From an uncultured Lachnospiraceae bacterium (lineage in GTDB: Bacteria; Bacillota; Clostridia; Lachnospirales; Lachnospiraceae), in NCBI GenBank assembly GCA_949132985.1, contig CASCGD010000008.1, forward strand, positions 1 to 57,191: a DNA stretch of 57,191 bases, written 5' to 3'. Both the position numbers and the translations under genes were made by a program. How positions within the stretch are numbered: position 1 is the stretch's first letter; each line of letters opens with the position of its first letter. The notes below the pieces were generated by a model. The model was not told the DNA's origin, made no database searches, and saw nothing but the letters and a program-made list of their open reading frames with translations. This document shows positions 17,306 to 24,844 of this stretch, in pieces.

Positions 17306-17377
17306 CGGCTAACGTTCCGGCCCGGCAGCCGCCATATCGGCACTGCAGCCCACTGCTAATGCTCCGGCCCGGCAGGC
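17306..17377. repeat. Imperfect short tandem repeat
   Basis: GCTAACGTTCCGGCCCGGCAG at 17308 recurs with two changes at 17355, a 47-bp period. It lies in the 145-bp non-coding gap downstream of the aldo/keto reductase. Confidence 0.5.
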
Positions 17378-17405
17378 ACCACCATACAGCCGGTGCCCAA
17401 GCTGC

Positions 17406-18365
17406 TTACTGCAAATCCATATATCTCAGCTCCTCCTCTGTCAGCTCCACCTCAAGCGCCCCGAGATTCGATGAAAAACGCTCCGGCGTGGACGCGCTGA
17501 CCTGGGCAAACACCTCCAGCGGCTGCGCCAGCACCCAGGCGAGCGCCGCCTGCGCTACCGTACAGCCATGTTTTTTCGCGATCTGCTCCGTGCGGCGGAG
17601 ACGCTCGTAATTCTGTCTGCAGCAATAGCCGCGGATCGCGAAGGGATCCAGGCGCTTTTCCACGTCTGAGAGTGCATCTGACTTCACTTTTCCAGACAAA
17701 AGCCCGTGCGCCAGCACTGCGTACGCAAAAATCGTCATACCACTGTCCTGATACCATCTGCGGTTTTCCACTTCGGCCGGACCGGAGATGGACACGCATC
17801 CTCCGCCCCAGGGGTCTAACACCTGCTCCGCCAGTCCGTAATTCGGGCTGGAAACGGTAAACGGCTCCAAATCATGCTCGTAAGCATACGAATTTGCCGC
17901 CTCAATACGCGTCACGCTCCAGTTGGACACACCAAAAAGCTTCAGCTTACCGCGCTCCCGCAAATCGTTCAACACCTCCACAATGGGGCCTACCGGCTTC
18001 GACGGGTCATCCCGGTGAAGCATATAAATGTCCACATAATCGGTCTGCAAAAGCGCCAGAGAGCGAGCAATATCCGCCTCAATGGCCGCAGGTGTCACGC
18101 GCGGTACGACCGTATCCGGCAGCGGATGTGCACCCTTGTCCACGATCACAAGCTTGTCGCGGTTGCCGCGTCTGCTCATCCAGTCTCCCAGTGACTTTTC
18201 CGCCAGTCCGTAAATACGCGCCGTATCAAAGCAATTGACACCGCCCGCAGCTACCGCATCCAAAAGCTCCGTCGCATCCTCCCCTGCCTGCATCGCAGGT
18301 GTCGCAGTCCCGAAAACAATACGGGAAACCGGCAGCGCAATACCGTCCAATTTTTTATAAATCAT
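17406..18365 (-). CDS. Aldo/keto reductase
   Basis: An NADPH-dependent oxidoreductase of the AKR fold, 319 residues from the ATG at 18365. Tetrad residues are recognisable: Asp and Tyr in CFDTARIYGLAE, Lys in VIVDKGAH and His in YMLHRDD. Cofactor-loop features appear late (STPERFSSNLGAL). The start is chosen because GAAGGAAGG is 8 nt upstream and MIYKKLDG begins the first barrel strand; the longer reading frame to 18518 has no family similarity. The substrate is unknown. No operon partner is evident. Confidence 0.9.
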   Translation of the reverse strand: MIYKKLDGIALPVSRIVFGTATPAMQAGEDATELLDAVAAGGVNCFDTARIYGLAEKSLGDWMSRRGNRDKLVIVDKGAHPLPDTVVPRVTPAAIEADIARSLALLQTDYVDIYMLHRDDPSKPVGPIVEVLNDLRERGKLKLFGVSNWSVTRIEAANSYAYEHDLEPFTVSSPNYGLAEQVLDPWGGGCVSISGPAEVENRRWYQDSGMTIFAYAVLAHGLLSGKVKSDALSDVEKRLDPFAIRGYCCRQNYERLRRTEQIAKKHGCTVAQAALAWVLAQPLEVFAQVSASTPERFSSNLGALEVELTEEELRYMDLQ

Positions 18366-18605
18366 GGCATGTACCTTCCTTCTAAATGATTTTGTGCAAA
18401 CAGGCACAAAAAATGCATATGTTGCAGGCTTTCTGTTCACTCCTTTGTATAAGTCAAAAAAGCACCATACAGAATTATACTCTATTACGGAATAAATTTC
18501 TATACAGTGCTTCCTCAAGTTTTGATTGTTTATAAAAATTTTATGCTTTTTTTATACTTTGGTCACAGTTTCGGACAATCAATGCCCTCGCGGCAAGCAA
18601 CGGGG

Positions 18606-18706
18606 TATCAAACTTGCAGCGCTGCAGAGCAGCGGAGTATTTGACCCTCGCGGCATTCGTCAAATATCCATGTAAGCATGGCCATGTTCCACATTGCTCG
18701 CGGGAA
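18606..18706 (+). repeat. Dispersed repeat family B, copy 1
   Basis: The core TTTGACCCTCGCGG-CATTCGTC continues through AAATATCCATGTAA-CATGG to CGCGGGAA. It recurs in inverted orientation at 51973-52072. A shorter relative of its left part lies near 54972-55001. It sits in the 387-bp gap (18366-18752) that otherwise shows no gene. Confidence 0.7.
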
Positions 18707-18752
18707 CAAAGCTGGCTTCGGCGGTGTGACAGCCGGCGGCACGCACAGCCGT

Positions 18753-20039
18753 TTATGCCAGCAGCTTCTCCAGGCTTGCCAGCTTCACGCAGCAGATAAA
18801 TACTTTTCCCGCTTCCTCCAGCTCCTCCATTGTGGGATAGGAAGGGGCAAGACGAATGACCGAGTCGCCCGGATCTTTTTTATAAGGGAAGGGCGCACCT
18901 GCTCCGGTGAGCACAACACCCACCTGTTTTGCCAGCTCCACGATGCGCTTTGCACATCCGCTCATCGAGTTAAAGCAGATAAAGTAACCTCCTCTGGGTG
19001 AAATCCAGCTTCCGATGCCAAGCGGTTTGATCTCCGACTCCAGCATTCCCTCCACCAGCTCGAATTTCGGGCGCATGATGGCCGCATGCTTCATCATATG
19101 CGCATCCACGCCCGCACGGTTCTTCAAAAACCGGACATGGCGCAGCTGATTCATCTTGTCGTATCCGATGGTCTGGATCTCCATGATCCTGCGCACATCC
19201 GCCAGGTTCCCATCGGATGCCGCCATCGCGGAAATTCCCGCCCCTGCAAAGGTAATCTTCGAGGTGGAGGCAAACTCGAACACCCGGTCAGGGTTGCCTG
19301 CCTTGTCACACTCATCCAGAATATTTAAGAGCTGATCCTGTTTTTCCGGCTCCTCATACAGATGATGCACGCAATATGCATTGTCCCAGAAAATGCGGAA
19401 GTCATCTGCCGCCGTCTTCATCGCTGCGAAGCGCCGCACTACCTCATCTGAATAGGTGATTGCCGTGGGGTTTGAATATTTCGGCACGCACCAGATACCC
19501 TTGATGAGCGGGTCGGATGCCACCAGTGTCTCCACCAGATCCATATCAGGACCGTCTTTGTCCATCGGAACATTCACCATATCAATGCCAAGGCACTCAG
19601 TCACGGAAAAATGACGGTCATAGCCGGGCACCGGGCAGAGGAACTTGATTTTCCCCTGTTCCCCCCAGGGCTTATGTCCGCAGACTCCATGGATCATCGC
19701 ACGGGCCACGCAGTCAAACATTACATTCAGACTGCCGTTTCCAAACACGATAACCTGATCGGGCCGGCACTCCATAATCTGGGCCATGAACTGCTTTGCC
19801 TCGGGAATGCCGTCCAGCTCACCGTAATTGCGGCAGTCCGTACCGTCCGCGGCACAGTAACCCTGTTCCTCATTTATCATATCCATCATGGGCATCGACA
19901 GATCAAGCTGCGCGCTCTCCGGCTTTCCACGTGCCATATTCAGCTTCAGACCGGCCTCCTCAAAGCCCTTATATACTTCCAGCTGCCGCTTCTGCTCCTC
20001 TAAGAGTTCTTCCTTTGACATCTGCTCATACGCCTTCAT
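18753..20039 (-). CDS. PLP-dependent aminotransferase, aspartate aminotransferase type Ic-like
   Basis: The 428-residue fold-type I aminotransferase has substrate- and cofactor-binding motifs LNMARGKPESAQLDLS, NYGELDGIPEAK, GNGSLNVMFD, PVPGYDRHF and VPKYSNPTAITYS. The expected PLP Schiff-base Lys261 is in FASTSKITFAGAGIS. This subgroup includes atypical aspartate aminotransferases; the exact substrate is inferred. The ATG at 20039 overlaps the rarA stop by 4 nt (ATGA) and has AGGAGG 7 nt upstream, so translation is probably coupled. Confidence 0.88.
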   Translation of the reverse strand: MKAYEQMSKEELLEEQKRQLEVYKGFEEAGLKLNMARGKPESAQLDLSMPMMDMINEEQGYCAADGTDCRNYGELDGIPEAKQFMAQIMECRPDQVIVFGNGSLNVMFDCVARAMIHGVCGHKPWGEQGKIKFLCPVPGYDRHFSVTECLGIDMVNVPMDKDGPDMDLVETLVASDPLIKGIWCVPKYSNPTAITYSDEVVRRFAAMKTAADDFRIFWDNAYCVHHLYEEPEKQDQLLNILDECDKAGNPDRVFEFASTSKITFAGAGISAMAASDGNLADVRRIMEIQTIGYDKMNQLRHVRFLKNRAGVDAHMMKHAAIMRPKFELVEGMLESEIKPLGIGSWISPRGGYFICFNSMSGCAKRIVELAKQVGVVLTGAGAPFPYKKDPGDSVIRLAPSYPTMEELEEAGKVFICCVKLASLEKLLA

Positions 20040-21397
20040 CCTGTTTCCTCCTGCTCCTTTTTCCACCTTTTTACATCATCTAAATATGTTCGAATCGTCT
20101 GCTCGTAACCATTTTCAGACGGTTCGTAAAAAACCTCATGCTCCAGCCCATCCGGCAAATACTGCTGCGCCGCATAGTGATGCGGGTAATCATGCGCATA
20201 TTTGTACCCGATGCCCCGCCCCAGCTTTTCCGATGCGTTGTAGTGTGCATCCTGCAAATGCGCCGGCACCGGCGGCGTTTTTGTACGGCCCACAACATTC
20301 ATCGCTTTTCCGATCGCATTCACCGCCGCATTGCTTTTCGGCGCGCTGGCAATGTAGCTCGCGGCCTGAGACAAAATAATCTGCGCCTCCGGCATGCCCA
20401 CCCGCTCAACGGCCAGCGCCGCCGCAGTGGCAACCTGAATCGCCTGAGGATCTGCATTTCCCACATCCTCCGACGCACAGATCATTATCCTTCTGGCGAT
20501 AAACTTCACATCCTCACCCGCGTAGAGCATGCGCGCCAGATAATAGACTGCCGCGTCCGGGTCCGATCCGCGCATACTTTTTATAAATGCAGAGATCGTA
20601 TCATAGTGATTATCTCCGTTTTTATCATATTTCAATACTCTCTTCTGGATACACTCCTGGGCGACCCCAAGCGTGATATGGATTTTCCCGTCCGCCGCGT
20701 CCCGCTCTGTCGTGAGCACGCCAAGCTCAATAGCCGTCAGGGCCGCACGCGCATCGCCGTTTGCCACATCCGCCAGAAATTCTGCCGCATCCCCATCCAA
20801 AAGTGCGCCGTAGCTTCCCATGCCCCGCTCCTCGTCCGTAACGGCACGCGTCAAAAGCTTTCGAATATCATCCTTCGACAGGGGCTTCAGCTCAAAAATC
20901 ACAGAGCGCGAGATCAGCGCCCCGTTCACCTCAAAATAAGGATTTTCCGTCGTCGCACCAATGAGGATGAGCGTCCCGTCCTCCACAAACGGAAGCAGAT
21001 AATCCTGCTGCCCTTTGTTGAAGCGGTGAATCTCATCAATAAACAGGATCGTCTTTTTGCCGTACATACCCTGTTGATCCCTCGCCTGCTTCACGACCTC
21101 CTCCATATCCTTTTTGCCCGCCGCAGTGGCGTTGAGCTGCGTAAACAGCGCACTGGTCGTATTTGCGATCACCTTCGCCAGCGTCGTCTTCCCGGTGCCC
21201 GGAGGCCCGTAAAAAATGATGGAGCTGAGCTTATCCGCCCGGATCGCCCGGTACAAAAGCTTATCCTTTCCGATGATGTGCTCCTGCCCCACGACCTCCT
21301 CAAGGGTTTTCGGGCGCATCCGCGAGGCCAGCGGCGCTTCCTGCTTCATATTTTTTTCGCGCATATAGTCAAATAAATCCACTTTCATGTACCTCAT
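20036..21397 (-). CDS. rarA: Replication-associated recombination protein A (AAA+ ATPase)
   Basis: RarA/MgsA acts at stalled replication forks with clamp-loader-like ATPase activity. Walker A is FYGPPGTGKTTLA (about 63-75) and Walker B ILFIDEIHRFNKGQQDYLLP. Sensor 1 ATTENPYFEVN and the C-terminal tetramerisation domain (MRGSDPDAAVYYLARML; ASEDVGNADP) are present. The start is uncertain: ATG at 21397 or 21388, neither with a strong ribosome-binding site. It is the first gene of the pair with the aminotransferase. Confidence 0.93.
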   Translation of the reverse strand: MRYMKVDLFDYMREKNMKQEAPLASRMRPKTLEEVVGQEHIIGKDKLLYRAIRADKLSSIIFYGPPGTGKTTLAKVIANTTSALFTQLNATAAGKKDMEEVVKQARDQQGMYGKKTILFIDEIHRFNKGQQDYLLPFVEDGTLILIGATTENPYFEVNGALISRSVIFELKPLSKDDIRKLLTRAVTDEERGMGSYGALLDGDAAEFLADVANGDARAALTAIELGVLTTERDAADGKIHITLGVAQECIQKRVLKYDKNGDNHYDTISAFIKSMRGSDPDAAVYYLARMLYAGEDVKFIARRIMICASEDVGNADPQAIQVATAAALAVERVGMPEAQIILSQAASYIASAPKSNAAVNAIGKAMNVVGRTKTPPVPAHLQDAHYNASEKLGRGIGYKYAHDYPHHYAAQQYLPDGLEHEVFYEPSENGYEQTIRTYLDDVKRWKKEQEETG

Positions 21398-21754
21398 GCT
21401 ATTTGTTTTGCATTTTTTGTTTTACAAAACTGCAAAACCGTTCGTTTTAGCCGCCTTTACAAAGATACATGATATTTACTGATTTTTCAAGTATTTTCAG
21501 GGATTTTTTAAAGAAACAATCAATTTTGTGAACCTTGATAAGAAAGAGCATTTTGCAGGATCGTTTGTTGTGCAAATTCATTCCCACAAAAAAGAATGTC
21601 CAAACATACACAACTGCACATGATAAAAAACAGTGGATAAAAAGTGTTCTTTATGTTATAATGTGTAAGCTTATCAAATTTATACCACAAATGCATATCA
21701 AATTGAATTTATGCAGGAATGATAAGTAACACAGAGGATGGAGGACAGTCATTT
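21398..21754 (+). promoter_or_regulatory. Intergenic region with promoter of the FIST gene
   Basis: TGGATA (21634-21639), a 17-nt spacer and TATAAT (21657-21662) lie about 90 nt before the FIST start. The rest of this divergent 357-bp region is A/T-rich with no gene seen. Confidence 0.5.
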
Positions 21755-22828
21755 ATGAAGTTATCATACGGCAGCAGTAAGAAAGGCGATGTGTCAGAAG
21801 CATTAAGAACTATTTCAGAGCCTGCGGCCCTGTTTTTTTCTGTTGCAAAAGAAGAGATGCTTGCACACGCAGCCACTGAAATCGAAAAGATTTTTCCTGG
21901 TGTCCCATCAATCGGCGGTGTCGGACAGTCCTATATTGGCAAGCAGTTTTTTGATGAAGGCATTACTGTCATTGCAATGAAAGACAACATTAAGGTTGTG
22001 GCAGACGTTCTAGAACAGGCATCTGTCATGCCGATCAAGTATATCAGAAGACTTGAAAATGCCGTAAGAGCCGTAAACGGAGAGCGGGGAAAAACAGCGT
22101 GTTTTGATATCTGTTCATCCGGTGCAGACGTCCGCGCTGTCACAACGCTGTCAGGCTATCTTTGTCCTCTCGGATATGATCTCGCAGGGGGAACGAGTAA
22201 TTCGGCGTCTATTGCCTGCAACGGCAGGGTCTATAAAGACGCCTGCGCCTTTTTGATCTTTAAAAATCTCAAGGGAAAAATCAAATCCTATAAGGAAAAT
22301 ATCTATATTCATCCGCAGGAAAACGATAAGCAGTTTATGGTGACAAAGGCAGATCCCAGGGATTACAGAATCCGCACGCTTGAGAGTATGTCCGCCGAAA
22401 AGCTCTACACTACCGAGCTGGGAATCACCAGAGACAAGATCACAACGCAAACCTTCAAAAATCCCTTTGGGCATGTGTGCGATTCCGATACATATATTGT
22501 CTCCATTAAGGATGTGGAACCGGACGGAAGCATCACGACTTTCCGTCCTGCAAACAGGATGGACTTTCTTACAATACTGAACATCGGCGACTACCGGGAG
22601 GTCGTGCAGGATACGATTTCCCGGATTAAGAATGACCTTGGCAGCACGCCGGCCGTTCTTTCCGTCAACTGTCTCTTCCGGTATATCATGTTTAACGATG
22701 AACACTACTGGGACACCTATCTTTCGGAGATGTGCGGCAGCTTTTCACATGCGGGCATAGTCGGTGTCGGCGAGCACTACAATACACAGTTTGTCAATCA
22801 GACCATGTGCTGTCTGGCTTTCGAGTAG
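21755..22828 (+). CDS. FIST domain sensory protein
   Basis: The 357-residue soluble protein has a FIST N-terminal domain (about 5-190) followed by FIST_C (about 205-350). Family hallmarks include SIGGVGQSYIGKQFFDEG, DICSSGADVRAV, CPLGYDLAGGTSNSA and the late segment FSHAGIVGVGEHYN. FIST domains are thought to bind small ligands such as amino acids and feed chemotaxis or two-component outputs. No output domain is fused here; the next gene encodes a soluble chemoreceptor-like module, the probable partner. The start has GGAGG 10 nt upstream. Confidence 0.88.
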   Translation: MKLSYGSSKKGDVSEALRTISEPAALFFSVAKEEMLAHAATEIEKIFPGVPSIGGVGQSYIGKQFFDEGITVIAMKDNIKVVADVLEQASVMPIKYIRRLENAVRAVNGERGKTACFDICSSGADVRAVTTLSGYLCPLGYDLAGGTSNSASIACNGRVYKDACAFLIFKNLKGKIKSYKENIYIHPQENDKQFMVTKADPRDYRIRTLESMSAEKLYTTELGITRDKITTQTFKNPFGHVCDSDTYIVSIKDVEPDGSITTFRPANRMDFLTILNIGDYREVVQDTISRIKNDLGSTPAVLSVNCLFRYIMFNDEHYWDTYLSEMCGSFSHAGIVGVGEHYNTQFVNQTMCCLAFE

Positions 22829-22830
22829 AA

Positions 22831-22919
22831 GGGAAGCAAAATACAAAGCATTTTTTAGAATGCTTTCCGACGGCTTGCCCGTAAGCATTTGCGAACGGGC
22901 GCTACCTTTAAGAGGAGGA
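22831..22919 (+). repeat. Dispersed repeat family A copy carrying a ribosome-binding site
   Basis: It begins 3 nt after the FIST stop codon and ends in AAGAGGAGG, 8-9 nt before the GTG at 22927. It shares hairpin 1 (GGAAGC...GCTTTCC), TTCCGACG, hairpin 2 (GCCCG...CGGGC) and the Shine-Dalgarno end with the copies at 1-138 and 31751-31806. Confidence 0.75.
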
Positions 22920-22926
22920 TAAGAAC

Positions 22927-23886
22927 GTGTTTAAATTATTTGGAAACTCCGGAAGAACCGAAGAGAACCGGACTTCTGCACCCGTCATGGCAGCCAAGGA
23001 TCAGGTAAAATTTGACAAGCACCCTTTGGATTATGCCTTAACAAACGCCTGCAAGGTTGTCAACGAGCTGGCAGAGGATGTTTTTTTGACGACTCAGCAG
23101 ATGCGATTTGCAACCGAACGGCTCTCGGAATTAAAGAACTCTATCATCGGCCCTCAGGGCGAAGTGAGTGCGCTGGACAACGGATTCCAGGATATTACAG
23201 TTGCGGCGGACCATTTCAGCATAGTGGAGGAAAAGATCGATGAATCGGTTCTGGAAGCACAAAAACAGATGGAGCTTTTGAGACAGGATTCCCAGTCTTT
23301 ACAGGAAAATTTTAAGAATATGTCAAAAACATTCGACATGCTGCAGGTTGCCCTGAACAAAATCAGGGAAAGCCTGGCGGGTATCAGCGCGGTTGCCAAC
23401 CAGACAAACCTTCTGGCGCTGAACGCAAGCATTGAGGCTGCAAGGGCCGGTGAGCAGGGAAGAGGCTTTGCCGTTGTTGCTGAGGAAGTGGGCAAGCTGG
23501 CAAAAATGAGCCGGGACATGGTTGAGAATATCAATGCCAGCATCCAGGAGGTTGAGAGCCAGAGCAATGAACTGAACCGGTTTATTGTGGCATCCGACGA
23601 AGCAATCATCAGTAACATTGAGAGCATCGAACAGACCGGTAAATATTTTGATGACGTAAAAAAGTGTGTCACAGATACCGTCGAGGTCCGGGAAGCAATC
23701 GAGCACGCAGTGGAACAAAACCGCTCATACGTAAAAATCGTCCAGGATTCTCTTGCCGGAACTGCCGGCGTCTACGGAGAAATCATTGACCGGATGGATT
23801 TCGACGACAGCAAAAAGGGTGTACTTATGGAAAGATTCCAAAATATTATCGAACAGGCAATCGCCATGGTAGATGAGCTGCCCTGA
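22927..23886 (+). CDS. Soluble methyl-accepting chemotaxis-like protein
   Basis: The 319-residue protein has no membrane segment or extracellular domain. The conserved MCP hairpin tip (about 155-192) is clear: ISAVANQTNLLALNASIE, then AARAGEQGRGFAVVAEEVG. Coiled coils flank it from about 45 to 260. It could bind CheA/CheW, or act as an output module for the upstream FIST protein; pairing is inferred from adjacency and from known FIST-MCP fusions. GTG is the start, with the Shine-Dalgarno supplied by repeat family A. Its last codons form half of the terminator. Confidence 0.9.
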   Translation: MFKLFGNSGRTEENRTSAPVMAAKDQVKFDKHPLDYALTNACKVVNELAEDVFLTTQQMRFATERLSELKNSIIGPQGEVSALDNGFQDITVAADHFSIVEEKIDESVLEAQKQMELLRQDSQSLQENFKNMSKTFDMLQVALNKIRESLAGISAVANQTNLLALNASIEAARAGEQGRGFAVVAEEVGKLAKMSRDMVENINASIQEVESQSNELNRFIVASDEAIISNIESIEQTGKYFDDVKKCVTDTVEVREAIEHAVEQNRSYVKIVQDSLAGTAGVYGEIIDRMDFDDSKKGVLMERFQNIIEQAIAMVDELP

Positions 23887-23907
23887 TTTCAGGGCAGCTT
23901 TGTTTTT
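23876..23907 (+). terminator. Terminator overlapping the MCP stop codon
   Basis: A perfect 10-bp stem (AGCTGCCCTG / CAGGGCAGCT, 4-nt loop ATTT) is followed by TTGTTTTT. The TGA stop lies inside the stem and loop. Confidence 0.85.
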
Positions 23908-23914
23908 ATCTACA

Positions 23915-24646
23915 TCACTCCAGCAAAATCTCCTCCACCGTCACAAACTCATACCCCTGCTTTTTCAGCGCATCGATAATCGCGAAAGCCGCCTGTACGC
24001 TCGACTTCGAAGCGTCGTGGAGCAAAATAATACTGTTCTCCTCCACCTTCTCAAGCACGCGCTGCACAACCAAATCGCTGCTGTCTGTCGCCCAGTCATT
24101 CGGATCAACATCCCAGAGCACCTCAATCATCCGGCTCGCGTAGTCCAGATCCTCCTTCCAGCTTCCGAACGGCGGCCGGATATAGCTGGCATAATGCCCG
24201 GTGGCATCGTAAATTGCAGCGTTTGTGCGGTCAACCTGCTCCATTGCATCCTTGTCGCTGAGCTGTTTTAAATTTACATGCTTATAGGAGTGGACGCCGA
24301 TGAGATGCCCCTCCTCGCTCGCACGTTCCACCAGCTCCGGAAACCGCTCCACCTCAGAGCCAAGCACAAAAAAGGTCGCCCTGACGTTCCGCTCCTTTAA
24401 GCCGTCCAAAAGCGGCTCCGTGTAGAGGCCGTTCGGCCCGTCGTCAAATGTCAGCGCCACCTTCTTAGCCTCCTCAACCTGCGTCCTCTTTCCTGCCTGC
24501 TGCCGTTTCCTGTCCTGTATTTGCTCTGCGGCCTCCTTTGCCTGTCCCCGCCCCTCCTGCCTCCACTCCGTCACAACTGCCGCGCCGATTCCAACCGCCA
24601 ATGCTCCTGCAAAAATCAACACCATGCGGATAATTTTTTTCAACAT
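23915..24646 (-). CDS. Polysaccharide deacetylase, CE4/NodB family, membrane-anchored
   Basis: A metal-dependent de-N-acetylase likely acting on peptidoglycan or another envelope glycan. An N-terminal hydrophobic helix (about 5-26) serves as anchor or signal. The NodB domain has motif 1 TFDDGP, motif 2 HSYKH, motif 3 RPPFGSW, motif 4 DVDPNDWA and motif 5 LLHD, all complete. The start is uncertain: the ATG at 24661 abuts the T-run of the clpB terminator and has no ribosome-binding site, so the ATG at 24646 (MLKKIIR) is preferred. No promoter of its own was identified. Confidence 0.9.
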   Translation of the reverse strand: MLKKIIRMVLIFAGALAVGIGAAVVTEWRQEGRGQAKEAAEQIQDRKRQQAGKRTQVEEAKKVALTFDDGPNGLYTEPLLDGLKERNVRATFFVLGSEVERFPELVERASEEGHLIGVHSYKHVNLKQLSDKDAMEQVDRTNAAIYDATGHYASYIRPPFGSWKEDLDYASRMIEVLWDVDPNDWATDSSDLVVQRVLEKVEENSIILLHDASKSSVQAAFAIIDALKKQGYEFVTVEEILLE

Positions 24647-24661
24647 AACTGCCGTTTCCAT

Positions 24662-24711
24662 AAAAAACGCCCGCTGTCATACAATTTGCTTCATTGTATG
24701 CAGCAGGCGCT
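24662..24711 (-). terminator. Terminator downstream of clpB
   Basis: On the minus strand a long stem (GCCTGCTG-CATACAAT / ATTGTATG-CAGCGGGC, with mismatches) is followed by TTTTTT. The rest of the 24712-24844 stretch shows nothing recognisable. Confidence 0.8.
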
Positions 24712-24844
24712 TGTTCATATTCATGCCGGCTCATCACTTTCCCGGTTCTTTTTCTGCTATTGTCACAGTTCGTCCCTTCCGGCAGCATCGGTCAGGTACC
24801 ATCAATCATCCGGTGATGTCTGTTTCTTTCGTTCCGGCAGCGTC

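Noticed and set aside
18366..18518. Upstream extension of the aldo/keto reductase
   Set aside because: No family similarity upstream of MIYKKLDG, and a good ribosome-binding site precedes that ATG.
20138..21376. A 412-codon open frame antisense to rarA
   Set aside because: It is the complement of a well-supported AAA+ gene, has no ribosome-binding site, and its translation (Arg, His and Leu rich) resembles no family.
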